Assembly (NCBI GenBank): GCA_035298385.1
Contig: DATGYC010000133.1
Span: 1-32,475 of the forward strand
Reading direction: 5' to 3'
DNA length: 32,475 nt
Origin: DATGYC01 sp035298385
GTDB lineage: Bacteria > Bacillota > Sulfobacillia > Symbiobacteriales > Symbiobacteriaceae
Shown: positions 14,565 through 22,256 of the stretch, piece after piece
Layout: each line of letters starts with the position of its first letter
Position numbering within the stretch: position 1 is the first letter of the stretch
Notes under the pieces: model-generated
Database searches by the model: none
What the model was told of the DNA's origin: nothing
The model's input: the letters and a program-made list of their open reading frames with translations, nothing else
Translations under genes and position numbers: made by a program

Positions 14565-15698
14565 ATGTTTGGTGCGATCCTGCGTAAGGAGTTGCTCAGC
14601 TACTTTCAAGACCGAGGGATGCTCCTGCAACTGCTCCTGAGCCCGCTGATCACGATCTCGCTCTTCTCATTCCTCTTGGCGAATCCGGGGCTAGATGGGT
14701 TGCGGGTGGCCGTCGTCGCCCCTGAGGGCTCTGAGCGGTCCGCAGTCGTGGCAGAGAGGTTGACGGCGGCGAACCTGGCGCCAGAGGTGATGACGGAGGC
14801 GGCCTTTGACTGGGCGATCACCCGGGGGGAGTTGCTCGCGGGAGTAGTCCTGCCGGAGGGGGACGAAGCAGCGAGGCTCTACCTCTCCCCGGCGCAGTCC
14901 GGTGTGGCGAAGGCGCTTGGGCGCCAGGTCGAGGCGGCGCTGGCCGAGGCAGGTGCATCACCGGGGCAAGTCAGCGCTGGATCGAGTGAGTCGACGGGTC
15001 AGATCAGCGCCACGCCGCCTGGGGCCGGGCTCCCTGCTGCGGTGGTCGTCAGCCACCCGGTGGAACTGAACTGGGGTACCCCCGCCCAGGCGGCTGAACC
15101 GGCCAATACCGGGGCGGCTGGCTACATCATCCTGACCCTCTTCTTCATCGTGGTCAACGTCGGCCAGGTCCTCGTGAAGGAGCAGACGGCGGGGGTCTTC
15201 CGGCGGCTGCAGGGGACCCCCCTGACGGGGTGGGCGCTCTTTCTGGGGAAGTGGCTTCCGGCCTGGCTGATCTCCCTCTTGCAGGCGGTGCTCTTCATCG
15301 GGTGGGGCGCCCTGATCCTCGACTTGGACCTCGGTCCGCTGACCCGCCTGGGTCCGGTCATCCTGATCGTGACCGCCTGTGCGACCGCCCTGGGCCTTTG
15401 GGTAGGCTCCTTCGCTAAGACCGAGGCCCAAGTCCCTGCGATCGGGGTGAGCCTCTCGCTCGCCCTGGCCGCCCTCGGCGGTTGCTTCGCCCCGCTCTAT
15501 CTGCTACCGAAGTGGCTCCAGTACGCGTCCTGGGCGATTCCGCAACACTGGGCGCTTGTCGCCGTCCAGCAAGGGATCGCTGCGACTGGCACGGACATCG
15601 CCGTCGTCCTGCCCTACATCGGCATCCTGACTGTCTTTACGCTCATCTTTGCACTCCTGGGGAGCCGGCGCTTTGGCCTCGTGCTACGTCGACGCTAA
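14565..15698 (+). CDS. ABC-2 type transporter permease
   Basis: This 377-residue permease has an N-terminal helix (about residues 20-40) and a large extracytoplasmic segment (about 40-180) rich in Ala, Gly and Pro. Five closely spaced C-terminal helices follow (about 188-370), separated by the coupling segment KEQTAGVFRRLQGTPLTGW and the conserved turn around WAIPQHWAL. This matches the ABC2_membrane_3 / YhaP-NatB architecture. GGGAGGTGG lies just before the ATG. It is the partner of the ATPase directly upstream; the unit ends in a clear hairpin. Confidence 0.93.
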   Translation: MFGAILRKELLSYFQDRGMLLQLLLSPLITISLFSFLLANPGLDGLRVAVVAPEGSERSAVVAERLTAANLAPEVMTEAAFDWAITRGELLAGVVLPEGDEAARLYLSPAQSGVAKALGRQVEAALAEAGASPGQVSAGSSESTGQISATPPGAGLPAAVVVSHPVELNWGTPAQAAEPANTGAAGYIILTLFFIVVNVGQVLVKEQTAGVFRRLQGTPLTGWALFLGKWLPAWLISLLQAVLFIGWGALILDLDLGPLTRLGPVILIVTACATALGLWVGSFAKTEAQVPAIGVSLSLALAALGGCFAPLYLLPKWLQYASWAIPQHWALVAVQQGIAATGTDIAVVLPYIGILTVFTLIFALLGSRRFGLVLRRR

Positions 15699-15706
15699 AT
15701 AGAGAG

Positions 15707-15733
15707 ACCGCCAGCCTGTTGGTTGGCGGTTCT
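15707..15733 (+). terminator. Terminator after the ABC-2 permease gene
   Basis: A ten-pair stem ACCGCCAGCC / GGTTGGCGGT (one G-T pair) has loop TGTT and is followed by TCT, starting 8 bases after the stop. Confidence 0.85.
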
Positions 15734-15814
15734 GCCATCACGTCCAGGGTAACTGGGGCGGCCTCAGGTTCGTCCAAATTGATACAGATCTATCGGTCAC
15801 AAGGAGGGCTCGAC

Positions 15815-16780
15815 GTGCGAAGGCGCGACTTTCTGACTGCGACAGCCGTTGCCGCCACGGCGATCTTGACCGGATGCACGAAGGGCCTTCCCACGCCACC
15901 GCCTCCGCCTGAGGAGGAGTCGGGGGAGAGACCTGTGCGCGTCCTGCTGCTCTCCGATCCACACACCCAGGATGGGCGCTACAGCTTGACGGCTGGTAAG
16001 CTTCGGGACGCCCTGAACGATTACAAGGCGCTGAAACCGGACCTGCTCGTGGTCAACGGGGATGTGACCGACCGGGGGCTGGTGGGCGAGTACGAGACCT
16101 TCTTTGACTGCGTCAAGTCGGTTCTTGGCGCCAAGCTGCCCGTCACGATCACCACCGGCAACCACGAGTTCTATGACAAGGACGCGACCGATGAGACGGA
16201 GATCGCCCGCTTCCTTAAGGCGAGCGGCCGACAGACGCCGTATAGCGCTCTGAAGGTGGCCGGGGTTCACTTCGTCCTCCTGGCGACGGAGATGTGGAAG
16301 ACGGCGCCGAAGAATCCGGATTGGGCCTGGCTCTCCCAGGCGCAGCTCGAGTGGTTCGCCCAGACCCTGGCGGCGAACAAGGATCTCTTCACGATCGTCC
16401 TGCTTCATCAGCCGCTGCAGGAGACGCTCCTTTGGAGTCACGGCGGCAACAACTTCGCCGGCTCGGGCCAGGTGGCGGAGTTGAAGGCGATCCTGGCGAA
16501 GCATCCGCAGGTCAAGCTCTGGCTCTCTGGGCACACTCACCAGCGCATTGAGGCGGAGGCGGCGAAGGTCCAGATTGGCCAGACTCGCTTCCTGGGCCTG
16601 GGCTCCACCGCCTATCAGATCTACCTAAGCGAGGGTGGACAGGCCCGAGAGCGGGATTGGGAGGCGAGCCAGTCCCGGCTCTTGGAGATCTGGCCGGATC
16701 GGGTCGAGATCAAGTCGCGTGACCACCAGGCGAAGCGGTGGCTCGATCAGGTGGCGCTGACGCTACCGAAGAAGGCATAG
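15815..16780 (+). CDS. Calcineurin-like metallophosphoesterase, lipoprotein with twin-arginine signal
   Basis: This 321-residue protein begins MRRRDFLTATAVAATAILTGC, combining a twin-arginine (RRDF) signal with a lipobox (ILTGC), then a poly-Pro linker. The metallophosphoesterase motifs are in order: DPH (D-x-H), NGDVTD (GD), GNHEF (GNH), a later conserved His (LLHQP) and GHTH. These supply the dinuclear metal site. Such secreted enzymes cleave phosphomonoesters or diesters outside the cell; the substrate cannot be told. The GTG at 15815 is chosen since AAGGAGGG stands 6 bases upstream and the signal begins there; the open frame upstream (from 15482) merely overlaps the permease gene. Confidence 0.92.
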   Translation: MRRRDFLTATAVAATAILTGCTKGLPTPPPPPEEESGERPVRVLLLSDPHTQDGRYSLTAGKLRDALNDYKALKPDLLVVNGDVTDRGLVGEYETFFDCVKSVLGAKLPVTITTGNHEFYDKDATDETEIARFLKASGRQTPYSALKVAGVHFVLLATEMWKTAPKNPDWAWLSQAQLEWFAQTLAANKDLFTIVLLHQPLQETLLWSHGGNNFAGSGQVAELKAILAKHPQVKLWLSGHTHQRIEAEAAKVQIGQTRFLGLGSTAYQIYLSEGGQARERDWEASQSRLLEIWPDRVEIKSRDHQAKRWLDQVALTLPKKA

Positions 16781-16784
16781 CAAA

Positions 16785-16817
16785 GGCGCCCTTCCCGAGG
16801 CCGGGAGGGGCGCCCTT
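16785..16817. terminator. Bidirectional terminator between convergent genes
   Basis: A 13-pair stem GGCGCCCTTCCCG / CGGGAGGGGCGCC (one G-T pair) lies between the phosphoesterase stop (16780) and the glycosyltransferase stop (16822). T and A runs flank it. Confidence 0.85.
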
Positions 16818-16821
16818 CGCT

Positions 16822-17991
16822 TTAGTTTCCGCGCTGCGAACGGAGGAGGGAGAGCGGGTAGAAGGTGCCCCGCCAGCTGATGCCGCCCTTCCAGAGCGTC
16901 AGGAAGAGCGCTCGGGCACAGGTGAAGCAGAAGAGCAGGGCGCTGATGGGATAGGCGGGTAGGTAACGCCAGGACTGCACGTCCATCGTCCGGTTGGCGA
17001 TCAGGTAGATCGCCCACTGGAGCAGAATCGTCGCCCCGAAGAGTGCCTGGGCGGTCCCGCTGGCGAGGAAGAGGCCGATGAAGGGCCAGACCATGACGAC
17101 CAAGATGCCGCTGATGGCGCCCACGGTGATCGGCAGGTTGTAGTCGAAGCCGGCGAAGGTGTTCTTCTCCAGCCCACGGATCGCCTCCCAAAGGGTGGAG
17201 TACCACTCCACGGCGATCATCCCCTTACCGTCCATCACCAACTGGCGGTAGCCCATGCGCTTCAGCCGCCGACCGAGTTGGAGGTCATCGTCTGGCCGGA
17301 GGGAGATAGGCTGCATCGTACCGATCCCCTCATAGGCCTGGCGACGGACCAGGTTGAAAGCGCCGATCCCCACGCCCGCCTTCGACTTGGGCATGTTCGC
17401 CCGGTAGGGCCGCATGGAGGTCAGGAATGACATGATGAAGAAGCCGACCCAGGCCGTTAGGAGATAGCGCTTGCTGAGCATGGCGGGCGCCAGGGTCAGG
17501 TGATCGAGTCCCCGCTCCTCGCAGAGGGCGACTGCCCGACGGCAGGTGGTCGGGTTGTACTGGACGTCGGCATCGGTGAAGAGCAGGTAGTCGCCCTGGG
17601 CGACCTGGGCGCCCACCCAGAGGGCGTGGTTCTTCCCCAACCAGCCTGGTGGCAGTTCGGTGATATGGACTGGACGGATCTGGGGGAACTCCTGTGCCAG
17701 CCGATCGATGATCGCTCCGGTCTCGTCGGTGGAGCGGTCATCGATCAGGATCAGCTCCAGGTTCGGGTAATCCTGGCGGAGCATCGATCGGACGGCAGCC
17801 TCCAGCTTGGGCGCCTCGTTGCAGGCCGGGACGATGAGGGAGAGGTGGGGGGGATTCGGCCCCAAGGAGGCCGATGGTGAGGTCGTCTGGTCGAGACGGC
17901 TGACTAGGTGGTTGGCCCAAAGGCCCTCGAGCAGCGTGCCGAGCGAGGCCACGGTGATGATCAGCGCTGACCAGAAGAGGAAGGATGCCAT
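16822..17991 (-). CDS. Membrane glycosyltransferase, family 2 (CrtQ/HpnB-like)
   Basis: This 389-residue protein has an N-terminal helix (MASFLFWSALIITVASLG), a GT-A catalytic domain and four C-terminal helices (from about residue 285). Motifs include LSLIVPACNE, ILIDDRSTDET, the metal-binding DxD in LFTDADV, and RPDDDLQLGRRLKRMGYR (the ED/Q-x-x-RW-like region with Arg for Trp). Homologues add sugars to carotenoid acids, hopanoids or other lipids on the cytoplasmic face. The ATG at 17991 follows GGAGG at 9 bases; an ATG 48 bases upstream has no SD. No carotenoid or hopanoid gene is adjacent, so the acceptor stays unknown. Confidence 0.88.
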   Translation of the reverse strand: MASFLFWSALIITVASLGTLLEGLWANHLVSRLDQTTSPSASLGPNPPHLSLIVPACNEAPKLEAAVRSMLRQDYPNLELILIDDRSTDETGAIIDRLAQEFPQIRPVHITELPPGWLGKNHALWVGAQVAQGDYLLFTDADVQYNPTTCRRAVALCEERGLDHLTLAPAMLSKRYLLTAWVGFFIMSFLTSMRPYRANMPKSKAGVGIGAFNLVRRQAYEGIGTMQPISLRPDDDLQLGRRLKRMGYRQLVMDGKGMIAVEWYSTLWEAIRGLEKNTFAGFDYNLPITVGAISGILVVMVWPFIGLFLASGTAQALFGATILLQWAIYLIANRTMDVQSWRYLPAYPISALLFCFTCARALFLTLWKGGISWRGTFYPLSLLRSQRGN

Positions 17992-18044
17992 CTGGAATCG
18001 CCTCCAGTCCGGGGAGGATATTTGTGAATAGAATAACATGTCTT

Positions 18045-18074
18045 GAAGGCGATGTCTGCTCCGACATCGCCTTC
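18045..18074. other. Orphan hairpin in a divergent intergenic region
   Basis: A perfect 12-pair stem GAAGGCGATGTC / GACATCGCCTTC has a 6-base loop. It lies between divergent starts (17991 minus, 18147 plus), so it follows no visible gene. On the plus strand it is followed by ATCTCTTTC. It could end a small RNA or act as a leader structure of the glycosyltransferase mRNA. Confidence 0.6.
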
Positions 18075-18146
18075 ATCTCTTTCGGGCGGCAGGAGTTACG
18101 ACTTCGTTTTCCTAATTATTCCAATAGCGGAAGCGGAGGGATGGCC

Positions 18147-18266
18147 GTGGAGTGGTTGCCGTGGGTGGCCGCGGGGTGGGGGATCTTGTCGCTCCTGCTT
18201 GGGGGAGCGGCAGCGGTTGTCATCTGGTTGAATCTGCAGGCATGGAAAAAGGGACCACCTGTCTAA
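18147..18266 (+). CDS. Small single-pass membrane protein (39 residues)
   Basis: The product reads MEWLPWVAAGWGILSLLLGG then AAAVVIWLNLQAWKKGPPV. It has one membrane helix with Trp at both interfaces and a basic C-terminus, so the tail is probably cytoplasmic. GTG at 18147 is preferred because GGAGG ends 7 bases before it; an ATG at 18141 would sit almost on top of the SD. It is on the same strand as the amidase gene, 100 bases upstream, but an AT-rich stretch with probable promoter lies between. Function unknown. Confidence 0.5.
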   Translation: MEWLPWVAAGWGILSLLLGGAAAVVIWLNLQAWKKGPPV

Positions 18267-18366
18267 ACCGTCTAGATTTTGGCAGGGATTTCTTCCTGTT
18301 CCTTGAAATGATTTTACAGGACTATACGTCTATATATCTAGATAGATGAAAGAGGTGAGGGTGCAG

Positions 18367-20691
18367 GTGCGTCGCCGCGTTGTCTCCCTTGTCATGGTAG
18401 CCGCGATGAGCATCCCCGGAATGGCGCAAGCAGCCACGCTGGGGGCAATGGATCAAGATGGCGTTAACCTGCGCACAGGGCCGGGTCTGCAGTATGGCAC
18501 GTCCGGGGCAATCGCCCTGGGCGACAGCATGCAGGTCCTCGGCTTCGAGGGTGATTGGATCAAGGTAAAGGCGGCGGACGGGTCGGCCCGCTACGCTGCC
18601 AACTGGGTCTCTGTGGTCAAGATGGCCCCGAACGAGGTCGTCTGGGCCCGCACGACGGAGGCGGACCTCCGGATCCGAGTCCAGCCGGCCGGTACGATCT
18701 TGGGCACGCTTGGCAACGGTGAGCGGGTGCAGGTCCTGGAGATGAACGGCTACTGGTGGCGCCTTCGGCGGACGAACGGGCAAGAGGGCTGGGCCTACAA
18801 GACCTACCTAAAGCTGGAGTCGGCCGCCCCGGAGGTTGTGACGACCCCTGGCGGAAGCACGGGCGGCACGCCCGGCACTACGCCCGGCACTACGCCCGGC
18901 ACCACGCCCGGCACTACGCCCGGCACTACGCCCGGTACCACCGTCCCCGCGGCTCCGCCCGCTGCGCCAGCGGGAAGCATCCCGGTCCTTGGGCCCCTGC
19001 TGCAGGCCCCCAAGACCCTCTGGGGCGCCTTCCAGGTACGGGCACTGGTAGACGGGCCCATCTATCAGGGCCGCTCTTCGATCTACTTTGATTGGACAGG
19101 CTCCATCAAGGCTGGGGAGAGCCTTACCCTGATCGACTCCGCCGAGGGCTGGGTGAAGGTCCGCACGGCGCGGGGAGAGGTGGGCTGGGCGCCCGGCGCC
19201 CAACTCTCCGTGACTGGTGGTGGCCTGCTCTGGCAGGTGGCTGAGGGTACCTGGGCGGCAGGCTTCGCCGCCTCCACTCCAGCCACCCCAGCTCCGGCAC
19301 CGGCACCGCAACCGGCTGGCCCGGAGATCCGGCTCGTACGGGATAATGACGGGCTTCGCCTAAGAACTGCCCCCGCCCTGACCGGGGCAGTTCTCGGGAT
19401 GCTGGCGCAGAATGTCAGCCTGACGGTCTTGGAGCGCCAGTCGCCCTGGATCAAGGTCCAGGTGGACGGCAAGGTCGGCTGGGTCTGGGAGGAGTACACC
19501 ATCCCGGCCGCGGCTCCGGCAGCGACTCAGGCGCCGGCAGTGCCGCAACCAGCCTCCGGGCGCCCCTCCTTCAAGCTGACCCGGATCAAGGATGGGGTTC
19601 TGCAACTGGCGATCGTGGCGCCGAACGCGCTGATTGGCCAGCCGAAGCTGACGGATACAACGCTGAACGTGCCCCTGCAGACGGGCCTGACAGCAGAGTC
19701 GGGCCTCGCGGTTGGCGCCGCTGGGGTTCGATCGGTACGGCTCGGTAGCACGGGCCTGACGCTCGACCTGGTCAAGGCCTCGGACCTGAAGATCGTGACC
19801 CAGGCTCCGGGCAGCCTGGTCCTAGAGCTACGAACGACGCTGGCAGGCCTTGCCTGGCAGGAGGCGACCGATCGATCGGTGCTCAAGCTGATCCTGAAGG
19901 GCTCGGTCGAGCCCAAGATTGTCGAGGAGGCGACCGGCAACCTAGCGATCGTTTTGCCTGGCGCCACTCTGGCGCCCGGTGTGGCGACGCCGGCGGGTGT
20001 CATGGTCATCCCGGCAGCGGATAGCACCACGTTGCGACTCGCCTCCAAGCGGGCCTACGCACTCAAGCGGACGGATACGGGCTTCGAGCTTCATCTGTAC
20101 AAGCCGGGGCTGGCCGGCAAGGTGATCTTGCTGGATCCCGGCCACACTGGAGGGGAACCGGGCTCCCAGGGGAACGGGATCGCCGAAGAGGTCGTCAATC
20201 TAGACGACGCCCTTCGTTTGCGGGCAGCGCTGGCCGCTAAGGGCGCCATCGTCAAGATGACCCGCACGACGCAGGCGCCGCTCTATCCGAAGGGTGTGCC
20301 GGCGGAGCTGCAGCCGGATCTGCTCTGGCGCTCCCGGATGGCGAATGAATCTAACGTGGATCTCTTCCTTTCGATCCACCACAACTCAGGTTCGCCGTTG
20401 GCTGCTGGTGCTGAGTCTTTCTACACCTCTACGACCCTAAACGGCGGCCGGTCCAGACAGTTAGCGGAACTCGCCCTTCAGGCCGTAGTCAGAACCGGGA
20501 TGGCTCGTCGGTATAGCAAGGATGAACTCTACTATGTGACTCGGAATACGGATGCGCCCGGCGCACTGATCGAGGTTGGCTATCTGACCAATCCGGCCGA
20601 TGCGGCCAGGGTGAAGAATCCGGAGTTCCAGGAGCAGGTTGCAGCGCAGTTAGTCAAGGCGCTGGAGCAGTTCTACGCAGAGCGTCCGTAA
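18367..20691 (+). CDS. N-acetylmuramoyl-L-alanine amidase with SH3b repeats and AMIN domain
   Basis: This 774-residue secreted wall hydrolase cuts the amide between MurNAc and L-Ala. Order of parts: signal peptide (MRRRVVSLVMVAAMSIPGMAQA); two SH3b domains (about 25-85 and 90-155); a linker with six PGTT repeats; a third SH3b (about 220-285); a fourth SH3b (about 315-375); an AMIN-like domain (about 395-570); and C-terminal Amidase_3 (about 583-774). Zinc and catalytic residues are present: His593 in DPGHTG, Glu607/608, His671 in SIHHN, and Glu736 in IEVGYL. GTG at 18367 has GAGGTGAGG 6 bases upstream; an ATG 21 bases earlier overlaps that SD. The architecture is typical of CwlC/AmiC-type enzymes in Bacillota. 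Confidence 0.95.
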   Translation: MRRRVVSLVMVAAMSIPGMAQAATLGAMDQDGVNLRTGPGLQYGTSGAIALGDSMQVLGFEGDWIKVKAADGSARYAANWVSVVKMAPNEVVWARTTEADLRIRVQPAGTILGTLGNGERVQVLEMNGYWWRLRRTNGQEGWAYKTYLKLESAAPEVVTTPGGSTGGTPGTTPGTTPGTTPGTTPGTTPGTTVPAAPPAAPAGSIPVLGPLLQAPKTLWGAFQVRALVDGPIYQGRSSIYFDWTGSIKAGESLTLIDSAEGWVKVRTARGEVGWAPGAQLSVTGGGLLWQVAEGTWAAGFAASTPATPAPAPAPQPAGPEIRLVRDNDGLRLRTAPALTGAVLGMLAQNVSLTVLERQSPWIKVQVDGKVGWVWEEYTIPAAAPAATQAPAVPQPASGRPSFKLTRIKDGVLQLAIVAPNALIGQPKLTDTTLNVPLQTGLTAESGLAVGAAGVRSVRLGSTGLTLDLVKASDLKIVTQAPGSLVLELRTTLAGLAWQEATDRSVLKLILKGSVEPKIVEEATGNLAIVLPGATLAPGVATPAGVMVIPAADSTTLRLASKRAYALKRTDTGFELHLYKPGLAGKVILLDPGHTGGEPGSQGNGIAEEVVNLDDALRLRAALAAKGAIVKMTRTTQAPLYPKGVPAELQPDLLWRSRMANESNVDLFLSIHHNSGSPLAAGAESFYTSTTLNGGRSRQLAELALQAVVRTGMARRYSKDELYYVTRNTDAPGALIEVGYLTNPADAARVKNPEFQEQVAAQLVKALEQFYAERP
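18871..18942 (+). repeat. Six tandem 12-base repeats coding for PGTT
   Basis: Six near-identical copies of CCCGGCACTACG run in frame inside the amidase gene and encode a (Pro-Gly-Thr-Thr) linker between SH3b domains 2 and 3. Copies 3 and 6 differ by one or a few bases. Such repeats expand and contract by slippage. Confidence 0.95.
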
Positions 20692-20692
20692 G

Positions 20693-20730
20693 CGGGACGG
20701 GGCGCCGGGGTGGTATACCCGGCGTCCCGT
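20693..20730 (+). terminator. Terminator after the amidase gene
   Basis: CGGGAC...GTCCCG and an inner CGCCGGG/CCCGGCG form a long hairpin with an internal bulge, starting 2 bases after the stop and followed by TTCG. Confidence 0.75.
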
Positions 20731-20747
20731 TCGTCGTACAATTAGGT

Positions 20748-20840
20748 GGGAGAAGGGCGGAGCCCCCCCTTCTCCCCCAGGTCAGTCGTTTGCCCTGTGC
20801 CGCCGTGCCGTCACGACACGGCGTAGAGCGGTTTGCCACA
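20748..20840. other. Structured intergenic segment before aspC
   Basis: Hairpin one is GGGAGAAGGG / CCCTTCTCCC (20748-20776). A nested element follows: outer CTGTG (20795-20799) / CACAG (20836-20840) enclosing CGCCGTG (20801-20807) / CACGGCG (20816-20822). It has no ORF. A TATACT hexamer at 20885-20890, 50 bases before the aspC start, is a possible -10. The element would then lie upstream of the aspC transcript and could be a small RNA or a second terminator. Confidence 0.4.
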
Positions 20841-20940
20841 GATCGTCCGAGGTGGGTGACTCTTCCCGTTGCGGTTGGCAGGGTGTATACTCGATTGTAA
20901 ATCGTCACCACCTTAACGGGTTGGAAAGGAGCCGGGCCAG

Positions 20941-22137
20941 ATGAGACTCTCTGCTCGTGCGCGCGCCATTGCCCCTTCCCCGACCATGGCCATTGACGCA
21001 AAGTCTAAGCAGATGCTGGCTCAAGGGCTCGACGTCGTCAACTTCTCCGTTGGTGAACCTGACTTCGATACTCCGGCCCATATCAAGGCGGCCGGTATTC
21101 AGGCGATCGAGGCAGGCAAGACCAAGTATACCGCTGCCGCAGGCATGATTGAGCTGCGGAAGGCGATCGCTGCGAAGCTGCAGGCGGACAACGGCCTGAC
21201 CTACACCCCGGAGCAGATCGTCGTCTCCAACGGTGCTAAGCAGTCACTCTTCAACGCTTTCATGGTCCTCTTGGACGAGGGCGATGAGGTGATCATTCAG
21301 GCTCCGTATTGGGTCTCCTATCCCGAGATGGTCAAGCTGGCCGGCGGTCTCCCCGTGATCGTCGAGACGACCGAGGCGACCGGCTTCAAGATGACCCCTG
21401 CGATGATCCAGGCGAAGCTGACGCCCAAGACCCGGGCGATCAACCTGAACTCGCCCTCCAACCCGACCGGTGCGGTCTATACCCGGGCTGAGTTGCAGGC
21501 GATCGCCGATCTGGCCGTCGAGCATAACCTCGCCATCGTCACCGATGAGATGTACGAGAAGCTGGTCTACGACGGGGCGGAGCACGTCTCGATCGCCGCT
21601 CTGGGTCCTGCCGTCTACGAGCGGACCGTCACGATCAACGGCCATTCGAAGGCCTATGCGATGACTGGCTGGCGCATCGGCTACGCTGCGGCGCCCCTGC
21701 CCATCGCCAAGGCGATGGGCGATCTGCAGTCCCAGACGACCTCCGGCGCCTCCTCGATCTCACAGATTGCAGCGGTGGCGGGCCTCACGGGCACGCAGGA
21801 GCCGATCGAGACGATGCGACAGGAGTTTGACCGGCGGCGGCAGTATATGATGGAGCGGTTGAACCAGTTGCCGGGCTTCCGGGTCGATCTGGCCCCAACG
21901 GGCGCCTTCTACCTCTTCCCGAACGTCTCGGCGCTCTACGGCAAGTCCTGGCGGGGGCGCCCCATCCAGAACGGCGACGACCTCGCCGCCCTGATCCTGG
22001 ATGAGGCAAAGGTGGGCCTGGTACCGGGCAGCGGCTTCGGGGCGCCCGCCTACCTGCGCCTCTCCTATGCCACCTCCATGGAGCGGATCCAGACCGGCCT
22101 AGACCGGATCGCCAAGCTTCTGGCGGAGGTTGAGTAG
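20941..22137 (+). CDS. aspC: Aspartate aminotransferase, class I PLP enzyme
   Basis: This 398-residue aminotransferase swaps the amino group between aspartate and 2-oxoglutarate, in the cytoplasm. Family marks: NFSVGEPDFDTP near residue 35, SNGAKQSLFNAF, the PLP-ring Tyr in PYWVSYP, NSPSNPTGAVY (substrate Asn), VTDEMYEKL (Asp), HSKAYAMTGWRIGY with Schiff-base Lys237, and the C-terminal carboxylate-binding Arg in YLRLSYA. This is the Igamma subgroup of thermophilic and Gram-positive bacteria, which can also act on prephenate in some species. AAAGGAG precedes the ATG. A structured intergenic region lies upstream, and a terminator-like hairpin follows. Confidence 0.94.
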   Translation: MRLSARARAIAPSPTMAIDAKSKQMLAQGLDVVNFSVGEPDFDTPAHIKAAGIQAIEAGKTKYTAAAGMIELRKAIAAKLQADNGLTYTPEQIVVSNGAKQSLFNAFMVLLDEGDEVIIQAPYWVSYPEMVKLAGGLPVIVETTEATGFKMTPAMIQAKLTPKTRAINLNSPSNPTGAVYTRAELQAIADLAVEHNLAIVTDEMYEKLVYDGAEHVSIAALGPAVYERTVTINGHSKAYAMTGWRIGYAAAPLPIAKAMGDLQSQTTSGASSISQIAAVAGLTGTQEPIETMRQEFDRRRQYMMERLNQLPGFRVDLAPTGAFYLFPNVSALYGKSWRGRPIQNGDDLAALILDEAKVGLVPGSGFGAPAYLRLSYATSMERIQTGLDRIAKLLAEVE

Positions 22138-22177
22138 CGAGCCACAGAGTGCGCTTCACGGATATAGCGACTTTAGC

Positions 22178-22224
22178 CCCGCAGGAGATCGCCGCGGAAG
22201 CGGCGGACCTGCGGGCTCTTCCTT
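22178..22224 (+). terminator. Terminator between aspC and murD
   Basis: CCCGCAGG / CCTGCGGG encloses a second stem GCCGC-GGAA-GCGGC and is followed by CTCTTCCTTTT. It lies 40 bases after the aspC stop and before the chosen murD start. This suggests separation or attenuation and argues against the upstream murD start at 22149. Confidence 0.75.
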
Positions 22225-22256
22225 TTGATCTCTCTGTTTTCGAGGAGGGTTTGACC

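Noticed and set aside
15482..15814. Upstream extension of the phosphoesterase frame
   Set aside because: It overlaps the permease gene and runs through a terminator. The SD and twin-arginine signal show that the gene starts at GTG 15815.
18871..18942. Tandem repeats considered as a CRISPR array
   Set aside because: The units are 12 bases with no spacers and lie in frame in the amidase gene as a PGTT linker.
22149..22256. Upstream start of murD
   Set aside because: The extra 36 codons would include a terminator hairpin. A strong SD precedes GTG 22257, where the MurD homology starts.
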